From Ministeria vibrans ATCC 50519 (Eukaryota; Opisthokonta; Filasterea), in the NCBI GenBank assembly GCA_943704425.1, contig CALSCP010002104.1, positions 1 to 49,364 on the forward strand: 49,364 bases of DNA, read 5' to 3'. The translations under genes were made by a program, and so were the position numbers. The notes below the pieces were generated by a model. It had not been told where the DNA came from, ran no database searches, and saw only the letters and a list, made by a program, of their open reading frames with translations. Shown piece by piece: positions 36,901 to 47,742 of the stretch; within the stretch, counting starts at the first letter, position 1; each line of letters begins with the position of its first letter.

Positions 36901-38079
36901 TTTGTAGCCGAGATGGAGCGCGACACTTATTCGCTGGTCAACTCTCAGCTGCGTGCGGCAGGGCGTCTGGACGCGCGCGACGTTGTGGTGGACGAGCGGT
37001 TGCCTGTACTGGGACGCGGTGGCTTTGGCATTGTACGCAAAGGAATGCTATATGGTACGCTCTCGGTGGCGGTCAAGGAGTTACGTGTGGGCGCAGACGC
37101 AACGCTTGACGAAGATGCCGAGTTTCAACGCGAAGTGGAGACGCTACAAACGCTGCGCCATGAGAATGTCGTGCGGTTCTTTGGGTATGGGACGCGTGTG
37201 GCGGAAGGCACAGGCGAATCGGTGACCATTCTTGTGACCGAGTATTGCAGTCACGGGTCGCTCTTTGACGTGCTGTATGTGTCGTCTCTTGAGCTGCCTT
37301 GGGAACTGCGATTGCGTTTCACACTTGACATTGCTCTGGGAATGCGCTACTTACATTCGGACAAGCGTTTCGAATCGCTTGTTGTGATTCACCGCGACTT
37401 AAAAAGTGCCAATGTGCTTGTGGCGGATGTGGGCCACACGTTACGCGCCAAAATCACCGACTTTGGTCTGTCGTGCTCCGTCAAGATCACAGAGACAGTC
37501 ACGGACCTGAGCACACGCGCCAACGCAGCTGGAAGTGTTGCTATGCGGCCGATTCGCAAGCACCGCTGGCTGCCGTGGCGACGCAACAGTATTGTACATC
37601 AGGATGAAGCAGATGGGGAAGAGAGTCTGTCGCAGTTGGAGGAACCATTGCTCGCGTCGACAAGTGCGCTTGATCATGAGACGAATGGCGTGGAGACAAT
37701 GCAGCCGGCAGCAATGACCAAGGGAGTGTGTACGGCTCGATGGCGTGCGCCCGAGCTGTGGCCCACGGCGCGTTCTGTAGATGGCAACGGACGAGTGGTG
37801 TACACCAACAAGATTGACGTGTTTGCCTTTGCGATGGTGATGTACGAGATTGCGGCGCGGTCACTGCCCTTTGAGCAGCAATTTACCCAAAACGCGCCCT
37901 CCTTTGACCTTGGCCAACATATCGTGGGCGGAGGGCGTCCGTCCGTCGAGGGTGTCCTCTGCTCCGACGGCTTTCGTCGCATCATGATCGCGTGCTGGGC
38001 TCCTCTGCCTTCCGAACGTCCCAACTTTCGGGATATTGTTGATCGACTGGATGAGATTCGGCGAATGCAACAGCAGTGA
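33955..38079 (+). CDS. Receptor-like TKL kinase with kelch ectodomain
   Basis: 1354 aa in two exons (33955-34281, 34342-38079), phase 0. A signal peptide (MLMLPFIALMASL) opens the protein. A large ectodomain of kelch-type blades follows, with recurring IFGG, VFGG and YIFGG motifs and conserved Trp spacing. A Cys-rich stalk at about 824-915 has CPQGTFSNVTGATVCYACPG (GCC2/GCC3-like) and an EGF-like CHNNGRCVLDY segment. One transmembrane helix lies at about 917-943, WILYGGLTVLAVLGLLVALL. The cytoplasmic kinase (from about 993) has LGRGGFGIVRKG, the VAVKEL lysine, HRDLKSANVLV, TDFGLS and RWRAPELWP, all intact, so it should be active. An insertion of about 80 residues sits between DFG and APE. Probably a surface receptor that phosphorylates intracellular targets; ligand unknown. 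Confidence 0.93.
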
Positions 38080-38224
38080 ATACCCAAGTAGTGTTTATTT
38101 ATTGTTGTTGATGGGCGTATTAACTTATTAATAGCACCGATAATAATTAAAAATAATTATAATTATTATTATTATTAATTTTTATATTGACCATTAAATT
38201 TATTGTGAATTTGCTCCATTTTCA
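38080..38224. other. AT-rich spacer, tandem genes
   Basis: A short spacer with TTATTATTATT near 38160-38180 lies between the kelch kinase stop and the DNAAF11 start. It probably carries the promoter of the latter. Confidence 0.4.
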
Positions 38225-39734
38225 ATGTCTATCACAGTAAACCTCTTACGAAAACGCGCCGAACACAACAATGGAGAAATCTCAACGCTTGAAGAGGTAA
38301 CGCTTTGTCGATTTCCTTCACCATCCTCACGCACCGTATTAGATCTCTCTTCACCAAGAAAACCTCGAGAGGATAGACCTCCTGAACAGTACATGCCGCC
38401 AACTGCGCATTCTCTACTTACAATCCAATCTCATTGCGAAAATCGAGGTAGATCGGCTGTTGCCAAGGGCAACAAGAAGCCTTCGCGTTTCAACTGCCTT
38501 CTCCCGACGTAGAATGTGAACCGCCTCAAGTCCCTCGAGTATCTCAACCTGGCACTGAACAATGTGAGCCGTATCGAGGGTCTTGAAGGCTGTGAGAGCC
38601 TACTCAAACTTGACCTGACCGCCAACTTTGTGGCGGACCTAATCAGTGTCGAAGTGCTGCGTTCCAATCCGCTGTTTCGCGAACTGTATCTCACGGGGAA
38701 CCCCTGCACCAAGTACGACGGCTACCGTGCCTTTGTCGTGCAAGCCTTGCCTGCACTTCAAATGCTCGATGGCGTCGAAGTGACGCGTCTCGAGCGCATC
38801 GAGGCGTCGCAACAGGCCGAGGAGCTTCGCACGAGCATCAAGCGCCAACAGACCGAGTGCATGGCGGAACTTGCCCAACAGGAGCAAGAGGAGGCAGAGG
38901 CGGTAGCGGCAGCCAAGAAAAGTCGCAGCAGCGCCACAAACGACGCCGACGCCGACGACGATGAGGCTTTCTGGAAAGAACCCACATCTTACACGCAAAC
39001 GGGACGCATTGAGACACACCGCAAATTGCAAGAGAAACGCGAACAGGAGCAAAACAAGACACCCAATGACGATACTCAAAACAAGTTCACCACTTCTATT
39101 TGTGCCAGTGATCCGCCACTGATGCGCGACGGTCGCATTTTGCAGCGAAACGAAGCGCGTTACACTTTTGCCTTTGCAGAGGAAAACACCACTCAACGTC
39201 AAACCAACGAGACTCTTTTTGACCGTTTGGTCTTTACTGTGCAGCTTCCGCGATTTCTTGACACATCATTAGTTGATTTGGACGTACAACCTTTCTACCT
39301 TCGAATGGTCGTCAAGGGAAAACTCCTTCAAGTATCAAAATTACAAAAAAAAAAAAAAAAACACACACACACACGCACACACACAAACTAATTTTGTGTT
39401 TCTTTTTGTGTGGTGCTTTTTTTGCTTTGTTAAGGTTTTGCTTCCGCACGAAGTGCATCCAGATCAGTCGAGTGCGCAGCGCAGCTCAATCACTGGCGAA
39501 TTGAAACTCACTCTGCCACTTGTCAACCCTCACAAAATCATTTCTGCGCAATCGGTTAAACTTGATCGCAACGCAAAATCGGTCTCAACCCATCACAAGA
39601 AACAAGCATGCAATCGAAAATTAATATCACTTGAACTTCCTTTTGTTTAGGTGATTACTGAAAGCGCATTGGCCAAAGAAAAGGAACCGTCAACGGGATT
39701 TGTAGATAATCCAGAAGTTCCGCCTTTGGAATAA
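38225..39734 (+). CDS. DNAAF11: Dynein axonemal assembly factor 11 (LRRC6/tilB)
   Basis: 399 aa in five exons (38225-38296, 38343-38447, 38513-39331, 39435-39554, 39651-39734), all phase 0 and summing to 400 codons. DNAAF11 is a cytoplasmic co-chaperone needed to preassemble axonemal dynein arms, and the gene is essentially restricted to ciliated eukaryotes. The start MSITVNLLRKRAEHNNGEI aligns with the LRRC6 N-terminus. LRRs follow (LRILYLQSNLIAKIE, LEYLNLALNNVSRIEGL, LLKLDLTANFV), then the LRR cap (ELYLTGNPC, YRAFVVQALPALQMLDG). A charged coiled coil lies at about 160-240. The end is a p23-like CS domain (DVQPFYLRMVVKGKLLQ, VLLPHEVHPDQSSAQR). Human LRRC6 is somewhat longer (466). Confidence 0.94.
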
Positions 39735-39764
39735 CAAATTAGAATTGTTAATGTTGTCTGTATA

Positions 39765-39925
39765 AAAGAACTCTACTCGTTTAATCATTTTTTGATTACT
39801 TCTAAGATTCAATATTTCAAGTAAAATACAATGGGTTTACATTATAAAGAACTCTACTCGTTTAATCATATTTTGATTCCTTCTAAGATTCAACATTTCA
39901 AGTAAAATACAATGGGTTTACATTA
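39765..39925. repeat. 81-bp direct tandem duplication
   Basis: Two adjacent copies start at 39765 and 39846, each beginning AAAGAACTCTACTCGTTTAA and ending ACAATGGGTTTACATTAT. They differ at only a few positions. They lie just after the DNAAF11 stop codon, within its 3' UTR or the convergent intergenic region, and show no coding potential. Confidence 0.9.
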
Positions 39926-40011
39926 TTTACATTCCAAAATCGGGTAGCAATGATCGAACGCGATCTCTCAACTACACATAAAGTCAAAACAACCCAACGT
40001 CACAATATTTT

Positions 40012-41734
40012 TTATTTTACCTTTTCCTTTCGAACGTTCCTAAGCCGATTGTCTCTCTCTAAAGGATATCGTCGCATCCACGCTCGAAAAAAATGCCCCA
40101 AAATTAACCTAAAAACAAAACAAAAATTAATATAATTATTATTTTTAAATTCACTACAACTCAAAAATATGTTACCTCGAATGAAAATTTTCCGCACACT
40201 CGACCGAGTTTGTGCGCGCAACCCACAGAGTCCAATTGCGCTCTCTTGTATCCACCAGACTCTTCCAGGCACAAACCATTCTCCGCACAATCTTTCGTTT
40301 CATAGTCTCTTGTGCGTTTCTCGTTCGTTCCTCTTCACTCTCCATTCGAACTTTCCAGCGCAAGAAACACTCTTTTAGCAATGTCTGTTCTCGTTTCAGC
40401 TGACACATTCGCTGGGTTTGTTGTGTGCGCTTGCGCCACACACTCAACCAGCAGTTCAGGCGCATTCGTTCCCGTTTTTCTTTCCCTCTCTTCCACTGCT
40501 CCATCACTGACACACACACTTTTCGCTTCCACATTTCATCCGCTCGTGTCAGCTCACCCCGTCGTCTCTCCCGCACCCGCTCAGCCTCTTCCTTCTCCCA
40601 TACACTCTCCAGTTGCTCTCGCTCTTCCTTCTCCCGTTCCTCTTGTTCCTTCCGCTCCGCTTCCATCCGCGCCCGTTCCTTTTGTCGCTCTTCCCGCTCC
40701 TTTCGTTTTCGTCGAATCTCCTCCGCTCTCCCATCCATTGTTGCCACTCCCGCACTTCGCTGCGATTGCACCCGTGCAGCGTTAGATTTGCTCCTTTTCG
40801 TCGTCTCATCTTTCTTCTCCTTTTGCGCAGTACTTTCCTCTTCGACCCGCTTTGCTTGCATCAGCTGTTTTCGTCGCTCCAACAACTGCGCCATTTTCTC
40901 GCTCACTCCCACTCGGTGCTCCTCCACACGCTCGCGTTCTCGTCTCTCGTGCGCCACCCAACTGCTCCATCGTCGCATCGCGCGACGAAGCAAGTGCATC
41001 CGTCCCATCTGCATCTGCGTCGCGTCTGCTTCCTCACGCGTTGTCGTACGTATTGTCACTTCGAACTTGCGCGCCCGACGCTTGTAGTTGAAACACGCTC
41101 GCCAGCGTCGCCAAAAGTGTTCCAGGCGTTGCCACCGTGCACGTGCCATAGCACGAACCATCACGGTAAGTCTGTACTGTGTGTATCCTCGCCAGGCAGC
41201 CAGGACGCGTCGCAGGTGCTGCTGGCGCGCCGCCTGCTCCAGACGAGCCGCCTCGTCCATCTGACGCACAAGCGCTGCGCGCGTGACCACCGTGCGTTTT
41301 CGTTGCTCTCGTTCCCGCTCACGCCGTTGCCGTTGACACTGCTCCTCGCGCTCCTTTGCTTGCCGCTCCTCTTCGCGTCGGTGGCGTCGCTCCAGATTCA
41401 AATCGGCGCGCGCCCGTTGCGCCTCAAGACGCTCGCGCGTCAACTTGGCCTGTTGCTCTGCCACCGCCGCCATGTGTCGCTTTACATCAACTTCTTTGGC
41501 CTCGCGCTGCCGCTGCTGCAGCAGACCCGGCGTAGACGTCGCTGTTGCCGTCGCGAGACGAGCGAGTTTTCGTTGGCGCACCGCTTTGTGACGCGCCTCG
41601 CTCTTGGACGGATCAAACGGCGCCGAGACGGGTGCAAAGGCCAGCTCGGGAGCAACACGTAAAGCAGCATCCCGTAGAATACGCCGTGCCTCGGCACGTG
41701 CCATCACCTCGTCGACACTGAGTGACGTGCTCAT
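40012..41734 (-). CDS. Sfi1/CCDC191-like coiled-coil protein
   Basis: 551 aa in two exons (41734-40176, 40108-40012). The intron matters: unspliced, the frame stops right after the donor, whereas splicing adds LILGHFFRAWMRRY, another Trp repeat. The protein is Arg/Glu/Lys-rich coiled coil broken by Sfi1-type repeats with a conserved W, such as VLAAWRGYTQYR, LEHFWRRWRACF, AMRRWSSWVAHE, VMEQWKRGKEK, NCWLSVWRKR and KECFLRWKVRM. Such repeats bind centrin in Sfi1 and occur in centrosomal or ciliary proteins like CCDC191. A centriole, basal body or axoneme role is inferred and fits the neighbouring DNAAF11. Start chosen at MSTSLSVDEVMARAEARRIL; an upstream in-frame ATG exists in AT-rich DNA. Confidence 0.8.
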
Positions 41735-41835
41735 TTTTTTGAAAAAGGAAAAAAACTTCATATTTTTGCGACAGATCGTCAATTCGTCAACATGAATTCG
41801 AATTTTTTAATTCTAATTATTGTAAGTTATTTTTT

Positions 41836-44800
41836 TTACATAACAACACGAAAGAGATGCAAACCAACACCACTGATGGCCAAGAGAGCGCCCGACTCAG
41901 ACACGGCCATCCCCGAGACATCTGCCACATCGACAAGATGTGACTCACGCAGTACCAATGAAGACAGCGACTCCTCCTCAGTGTCATGAGATTGCCCTGC
42001 CAGAGCCCATCGGCTCAGCCGCTGGTCCATTCCCACTGAACACAGTGAAATGTCGCGTCCGGGAAGGAAACAGACGGCCATGGCGAGGCTCGAGTGTGCG
42101 GCGGTGTTGAGCCAGCGACGCACGACATGCGTCTCGGCGGGATGTGTTGAAGAGGCGCGCAGGAGCAGCACAGCAACGGCGCCGTCGTCGCCTGCGCTCG
42201 CCACAAACACAGTGCCTGGACTGTGTGTGCATACCGCAAGGTCATTGACGCCGTTCTGGTGCACTGTGACGGGTTCCATGGTGAGAGCGAGACGCGCCAC
42301 GGTGCTCTCGTCGGGCTGTGTCGGTTTGGTTGCGCCCGCAACCACAGGAGGCGTATGCGCAAAAGCTGTAGCGTGCGCAGCAACACTGTGTGCCACAAGA
42401 CGTCCACTGGTGGCGGCGGTAAGCAGCACAAGACAGTCCGGTTCGAGGGCAAATGATGACGCAGTAAGACAGCGTGAGTGGTCGCGCGCCAATGCGAGCA
42501 GTGAGAAGGTGCGCGTGTGGGAGTCAAAGCCCAACAGACGAAGGAGCGTGTCGGACGTGCCAACGGCCAAGAGCCAGCGATGAGGCGACGCTGTGGGGTG
42601 TGCCGAGAGCGACATGACGCGCGTATCCACGTCGGGGTTGTGCACGAGCCATGCGGGACACTTGGCCCAACGCATCATTTCATTGTCGGTAGAGGGACAC
42701 ACACGCCACACAAACACCTGTTGCTTGCCACCCGCTGAGAAGACAAGCCAGGCAGCGTCAGCAGACGAGGACGACGATGTATCACGCACCGCCGTAATGC
42801 AGCGCACACCCGTCTCGTGGCTGTCCTGGCGATGCACTCGCTCCAGCGCGCACTCAGCCCCAATCCCCGACACCACCGCATCCGTTGCACTGCTGCGACG
42901 CACACGAAACATGTTCACCCGACAGTCTTCGCCACTGGTGAGCAGCGCATCGTCGCCCACTGCAACCACACAGTTGCTCTTCTGCCCATGATACGCATCA
43001 TGCAGAATCTTGGTGGTCGTGGGCGACACGACTGGCGCCACTCTCGGCTGCATCAGCGCCTCCTGCTCCGGCGCATCAGCAACCCAGTCACGCACATTCA
43101 CATGCTGTTGATGGATGTATGTCATGGACCAGCACATGGGACGTCCCGAAAGCGGCATAATCGACCCAACACCCACCGAGACCGAGCGGTGTCCGCCCCC
43201 ACATGGCACTGTAAAGATGTGCATGGGCCGCGACACGTTCCAGCACACCAACTGTGGTGACCGAAATCCCGTTGCAATCACCACATCCGATTCCGATTCA
43301 TCTTGCCCTCCCACAGCACTACCACCGGCGGTCGTGCCCTCATCGTGACTTCCTCCCTTCACGACAATGATACGATTCACCCAGTCGACGCCACGAGCAA
43401 ACTTTCGACGTGCCGTCACGTGCAATTGCCATGCGAGTGGATCCTGCGTGTCCAGACGCACCCAACAGATCATCCCGTCGCGACCCGCACTAATGAGTGT
43501 TGCACCGTCGCGCAGTGCTACGAGAAATGTTGCGCCCTGCCCAACATGCACACGAGGCAGTGTGAAGACGGGCGAGAGTGGTTTGGACCCGGTGGCTGGT
43601 GCGTCAATATTGAACAGGTGCAGATTGCCGCGACGATCACCTGCGACAAATGCACGCAAATACTGTTGCTGCTGTTGATTCTGGTGCGTAATGGGTGTCT
43701 CAAGTAGACATGAGGACTGGACAAAGCCACCGGGCGTTGCGAGACGGTGGATGGTGGGCGACTGACCGCCGAGTGGTGGTACTTCGGTGAGGTAGAGGAG
43801 TGAGCCGGGATCGCCGGTGACGCCCACGTAGCGCCCGTGTGAGCAGAAGGAGAGGGTGAGCACACGAACGCCTTCAACAACGGTCCATTCGCGGGGCAGA
43901 TCCACAAGCTGGCCAGTACGTGCGTCAACTGAGAGTGCCAAGACAGTGCCACTCAATGAACCGTAGGCAACCCACAGTTTGGATTCATCTTCGGAGAGTG
44001 TCTCGGCCGACGACACATAGCCGAGCAGTGCGGCGCTCTCGGCGACCTGCGTCCACTCCGCGTCGCGCGGATGCACACGCACCAACACTCGACCCAGTCG
44101 CGTGATAACCACCAGCACTCCGTGCACTGTCATGGCCGCGGTGCGTGGGTTGTCCGTTTGGTCTGGCACAGGGTACGCCGTCTCACCCTCACCCTGCTCA
44201 AACTGCTGTGCTCCTTCTTCCACTGCCGCTCCTGCTGCTGTGTTGTCGTCGTCTTCTGCGTCTCCGTTGGTGTCGTCCAGCGACCACACACGCACGGCAC
44301 AGTCATAGGCACCAGTGACAATGGCACGCCCATCCTGCGTGAGTGTCAGTGCGCGAATGTCTTTGCCTTCGTGTCCGCGCATCACGCGCAGACTGGCGCC
44401 CGTCTCGACGCTCCACAGACGCACCGTGCTATCTTCGCCCACCGTCACAATGCGAGTGTCGTTGTCAACGAGCGTGGCGTCCCACAAACGCGACGAGTGT
44501 CCCCACAGCGTGACGCCCTCGTGCACGTCAGTCTCGCTCTCACCCCGTGTCCACGGCAGTTCAGGAAGATGCCACACACGACAACTACGATCGTCCGACA
44601 CTGTCATTAGAGTGCGACCGTCCTGCGAGAAGGAGCAGTTGAAAATCACGCCGGCATGGCCCGACAGGGTGGCCGTGACAGCGACGGGCGATGCGTGCGT
44701 ATTCGAAGACGCAAACGGAAACCAGAGAAGGACCTTGTTGAAGACGGTGCCGCACGCAACCACGAGTGCACTCAAAGGCTGGCCGTCGCGCAGGTAGAAG

Positions 44801-45330
44801 CGCGCGCCATAGAGAATGGAGCGAATGGTGCAGGAGACGGTGCGGACGGGCGATGGCGAGTCAGGACGCCAAAGAAGCACAGTGTTGTGCGCTGTAATGA
44901 TAGCAATGTGACGCCCCGCAGCCTCGTCGTCGCCGGGCACGGCAAGGCAGTCGTGGATCCAGTCGGGGGCAGCGAGGCGGTGCTCGACAAGGCCCGTGTC
45001 GACGCGCACAAGGGCCACGTCGCGTTGCCCAAAGACAATCAGAAGTCCCTCGTCAAACCACTGGATGCCGTGCACAGCGCCGCCGGGAAACAGAACAGAC
45101 TCGCGCAAGACGCGCCCCGTCACCAGCGACACAAACTGCAGGACCTGCACAAGACGAGAGAGGCGAAGAGAGCGATTGAGGCGTGCTTTCGTTTTTTTTC
45201 CTTCTTTTTTCCTTCTTACGGACGCCCGACCCACCACCAACACTTGATCGTTGATGCACTTTAGGGCCAGAACAGGTGCTGCCAGAGCATGCCGTGCCAG
45301 TCGAGGGACATCGTCCTCGGCGCACCACAT
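41836..45330 (-). CDS. WDR6: WDR6/Rtt10-like WD40 protein
   Basis: 1139 aa in two exons (45330-45220, 45144-41836). Many WD40 repeats are spread over the whole chain. The arrangement around LSGHAGVIFNCSFSQDG, LWGHSSRLWDATLVD, GEDSTVRLWSVETG and RGHEGKDIRALTLTQDG is that of WDR6 (yeast Rtt10/Trm734). WDR6 partners the FTSJ1/Trm7 methyltransferase for 2'-O-methylation of tRNA position 34 and also has roles in starvation signalling. Length matches WDR6 (about 1120). The partner gene is not in the window. Assignment rests on domain layout and motif wording. The first exon covers only 37 codons, and the intron 45145-45219 has a T-rich tract. Confidence 0.8.
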   Translation of the reverse strand: MWCAEDDVPRLARHALAAPVLALKCINDQVLVVGRASVRRKKEGKKTKARLNRSLRLSRLVQVLQFVSLVTGRVLRESVLFPGGAVHGIQWFDEGLLIVFGQRDVALVRVDTGLVEHRLAAPDWIHDCLAVPGDDEAAGRHIAIITAHNTVLLWRPDSPSPVRTVSCTIRSILYGARFYLRDGQPLSALVVACGTVFNKVLLWFPFASSNTHASPVAVTATLSGHAGVIFNCSFSQDGRTLMTVSDDRSCRVWHLPELPWTRGESETDVHEGVTLWGHSSRLWDATLVDNDTRIVTVGEDSTVRLWSVETGASLRVMRGHEGKDIRALTLTQDGRAIVTGAYDCAVRVWSLDDTNGDAEDDDNTAAGAAVEEGAQQFEQGEGETAYPVPDQTDNPRTAAMTVHGVLVVITRLGRVLVRVHPRDAEWTQVAESAALLGYVSSAETLSEDESKLWVAYGSLSGTVLALSVDARTGQLVDLPREWTVVEGVRVLTLSFCSHGRYVGVTGDPGSLLYLTEVPPLGGQSPTIHRLATPGGFVQSSCLLETPITHQNQQQQQYLRAFVAGDRRGNLHLFNIDAPATGSKPLSPVFTLPRVHVGQGATFLVALRDGATLISAGRDGMICWVRLDTQDPLAWQLHVTARRKFARGVDWVNRIIVVKGGSHDEGTTAGGSAVGGQDESESDVVIATGFRSPQLVCWNVSRPMHIFTVPCGGGHRSVSVGVGSIMPLSGRPMCWSMTYIHQQHVNVRDWVADAPEQEALMQPRVAPVVSPTTTKILHDAYHGQKSNCVVAVGDDALLTSGEDCRVNMFRVRRSSATDAVVSGIGAECALERVHRQDSHETGVRCITAVRDTSSSSSADAAWLVFSAGGKQQVFVWRVCPSTDNEMMRWAKCPAWLVHNPDVDTRVMSLSAHPTASPHRWLLAVGTSDTLLRLLGFDSHTRTFSLLALARDHSRCLTASSFALEPDCLVLLTAATSGRLVAHSVAAHATAFAHTPPVVAGATKPTQPDESTVARLALTMEPVTVHQNGVNDLAVCTHSPGTVFVASAGDDGAVAVLLLRASSTHPAETHVVRRWLNTAAHSSLAMAVCFLPGRDISLCSVGMDQRLSRWALAGQSHDTEEESLSSLVLRESHLVDVADVSGMAVSESGALLAISGVGLHLFRVVM

Positions 45331-45496
45331 TGAATAAAATTTGTGAATTAGTATTATTCATTTGTCATATTTTATCCATATTGATCAATATTTTCCCTTT
45401 CACGCGTGCTTCACGCTCTCGTTCACGTTGAAAGTCTACCCCTAACACGGCTACATTTCACATAATAGACTTGGTGAACCTTCGACGACGAATGCA
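45331..45496. promoter_or_regulatory. 166-bp divergent promoter region (WDR6-like / UGT)
   Basis: This lies between the start codons of the leftward WDR6-like gene and the rightward first UGT gene. It is AT-rich near the WDR6-like start (AATTAGTATTATTCATT) and mixed elsewhere. No core promoter motif is recognised. Confidence 0.4.
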
Positions 45497-47202
45497 TTGA
45501 TGCCCTTTGTGCTGCTTCTGCTGACGGCCCTCCTTGCGGGTGCCAGTGCGGCCAGGGACGCCCCTGCTGCCCCCACTCGACCCCGGCGCATCGTCATGTC
45601 GTCCCTGGGCATGATGGGCCACCTCCAATCGCTGATTCCCATTGCGCATGAGCTGATGGCACGGGGCGAGGATGTGCTGTGGCTGGCACCCGATTCGTAC
45701 ACAAACCACCTTCTGGAGGGCATTCCCACCTACGTGCTGCGCGGTGACGTGTACACGCGTGGTTTTGAACGTGACCTGTGCACCAACGCCAGTCATTTTG
45801 CCGAAATTGGCGACCAGATGAGTTTTGTCAAGTTGGCATTCGAAAAAGTGATGTTTAAAAACTTTGCGGAAGTGTATCGCGACGCCAAACAGCAAATTGA
45901 CCGGTTCAAACCGGACGTCGTGCTGGTAGACTTTATGTCGTTTAGCGTACTCACAGCTGCGATGGAAGCGGACGTTGCCATCGTCATCAATCAGCCAGTG
46001 ATGCCCAACGTAAAATTGGACTTCACAAGCGCTGGGAATCTCGGCTCTCAGTCGGCGTACGACCTGCAGTCTCCATTCAGCCGGCTGGGTCGCTGGCTGG
46101 AGAACCAGATGATATTCAACTTTGACATTGTGGGCCATTACGTGCTTGATCTGGACGCGCTCTATGCATCCGTCGGTCTGGTGTACAGGGGATTCGACGT
46201 GTACGAAGATAGCGGAGTTGTCATTCATCCCACTTACATTGGCTTTGTAAGGAATTAATTTGTTGTTTTCACTTTGGGTATTTTGCTGTTGTGTTTTGCT
46301 TTATTGAATGTGTTCGTTTTTAGATGTGGCCTCACGCCGTTCCCTCCAATCACTTCTTTGTGGGCCCCGTGCCGTTGCCCGAGGACCACTTTGACCCGGA
46401 CAGCTGGAAGCAGCTCGATCAGGCGACCTTGGACTTTCTCAACAACAATGCGAGCGATGATGGAGTCGCACTGGTGAGCTTCGGCTCGAGTGGGTTCCTG
46501 CCGGTCTCGCGCATGGTGGAGATTGCGAAACTGGTGCGTCTGCTCAACGGTGAGGGAGGGAGCACGGTGCTGCGGATGCGAGTGCTGTGGCGCATGCCGG
46601 TGTGGCAGCAGGAGAGTCTGGCAAAGGCAGGTGTGGACGTCAGCACCATGCCCAACCTGCGCATTGTCACCTGGCTGACTCCTTCGCTCATGGCCGCCAT
46701 GGCCCACCCGCGCGTCCGTGTGTTCTTTACGCACTGCGGTCAATCGTCTCCGTTTGAGGCGATCGCTGCAAACCTGCCGATGGTGGGTGCGGCGGCATTG
46801 GCAGACCAGATGGGCAAGGCACATCTGCTGGACTATGCGGGAGTGGGTCATGCGTCGTCCTTTCCCATCACCGCCCCGACTCTGTTGGAGACTCTTGAGC
46901 AGACAATGGAGGAGCACGAGTATGCGCGTCTTGTGGACAACATGGTGCGACAGCGCTATCTTGCGCGCAGTGCGGGTGGGTTTAAGCGTGCCGCCGACAT
47001 TGTGCAGGAGACGGCGCACATTGGCACACGCCATCTGCGTCCCGTCAACTACGACTGGTCGATGGTGCAGCGTCTCAACATTGACCTGATGGCCATGTTG
47101 TGTGTCTTTACGGTGGTTGCGACGCTGTGTGTGTTGTTCTGCTGCCGTTGCTGTTGCAGTGCGTGCAAGTCGAAGGCGCAGAGGAAGAGCAAGAAGGACT
47201 AA
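45497..47202 (+). CDS. Membrane UDP-glycosyltransferase, copy 1
   Basis: 542 aa in two exons (45497-46246, 46324-47202), phase 0. GT1 fold: an ER-lumenal enzyme moving sugar from a UDP-sugar to a small molecule or lipid. A signal peptide (MMPFVLLLLTALLAGASA) begins it. The acceptor domain starts RRIVMSSLGMMGHLQSLIP, with the expected early His. The donor-site signature runs TWLTPSLMAAMAHPRVRVFF, then THCGQSSPFEA and ADQMGKAHLL; Cys replaces the usual Gly in THGG. A C-terminal transmembrane helix (LMAMLCVFTVVATLCVLFCC) is followed by a short Cys/Lys tail ending KSKKD, which fits a KXKXX ER-retrieval signal. Its second exon is nearly identical to the neighbouring copy while the first exon has diverged. 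Donor sugar and acceptor are unknown. Confidence 0.93.
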
Positions 47203-47742
47203 AATGGATGTTTTGATTTTGTTTAATAATGCAGCTCATTATTAATGATAATTATAGTCATTACGCGAAGAGCCGAAGACACAGTCAGACCACTTTGCAA
47301 AACATTGCTCGGAATAACGCTTCGTAAAGGAATCAACGTATATTAATTGATTCTGTGAATTGTGACTGATTCTGTGAATTGTGACCTTATCAAATAAAAA
47401 TTAATAATCTTTTAATGCCCATTGAACAGCTAATTGAGCTGGGCGATTGTTGGATGAGTTGGTCACTTGGATGACTCATTTGGATCGTTGTGGATCAGAG
47501 AGTGAGTGCTGAGAGGCCCAAATAGGTTTCTTACAAAATTCGGTCACAAACAAAGAATTCTTCCGCTTCCTACCGAGTACAATCATACTAAATAAAATTC
47601 CTCGCATCCAAACAATGCAATGTTTATTCACAGAAAGGAATTTGGACCACACTTCAATTGTACGCTTTCTCGGTGCGCGTACATTGTACAGACAGCTCTG
47701 ACCGGCCACCACGCGCAACAAGCAACCGTATCGCCGTCGCTC
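47203..47742. other. Spacer between tandem UGT copies
   Basis: 540 bases with no supported gene, AT-rich to about 47410. A perfect 19-bp direct repeat (TGATTCTGTGAATTGTGAC) occurs at 47348-47366 and 47367-47385. The second half contains the promoter and leader of copy 2. A long minus-strand open frame that begins in copy 2 runs through part of this region and is not considered real. Confidence 0.5.
47348..47385. repeat. Perfect 19-bp tandem duplication
   Basis: TGATTCTGTGAATTGTGAC occurs twice, head to tail, in the spacer between the two UGT genes. Confidence 0.95.

Noticed and set aside
40425-41662. Plus-strand open frames opposite the Sfi1/CCDC191-like gene
   Set aside because: They are Ser/Arg/Leu/Cys-rich complements of an Arg/Glu-rich coiled coil. 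No domain is visible, and the Trp repeats on the other strand explain the region.
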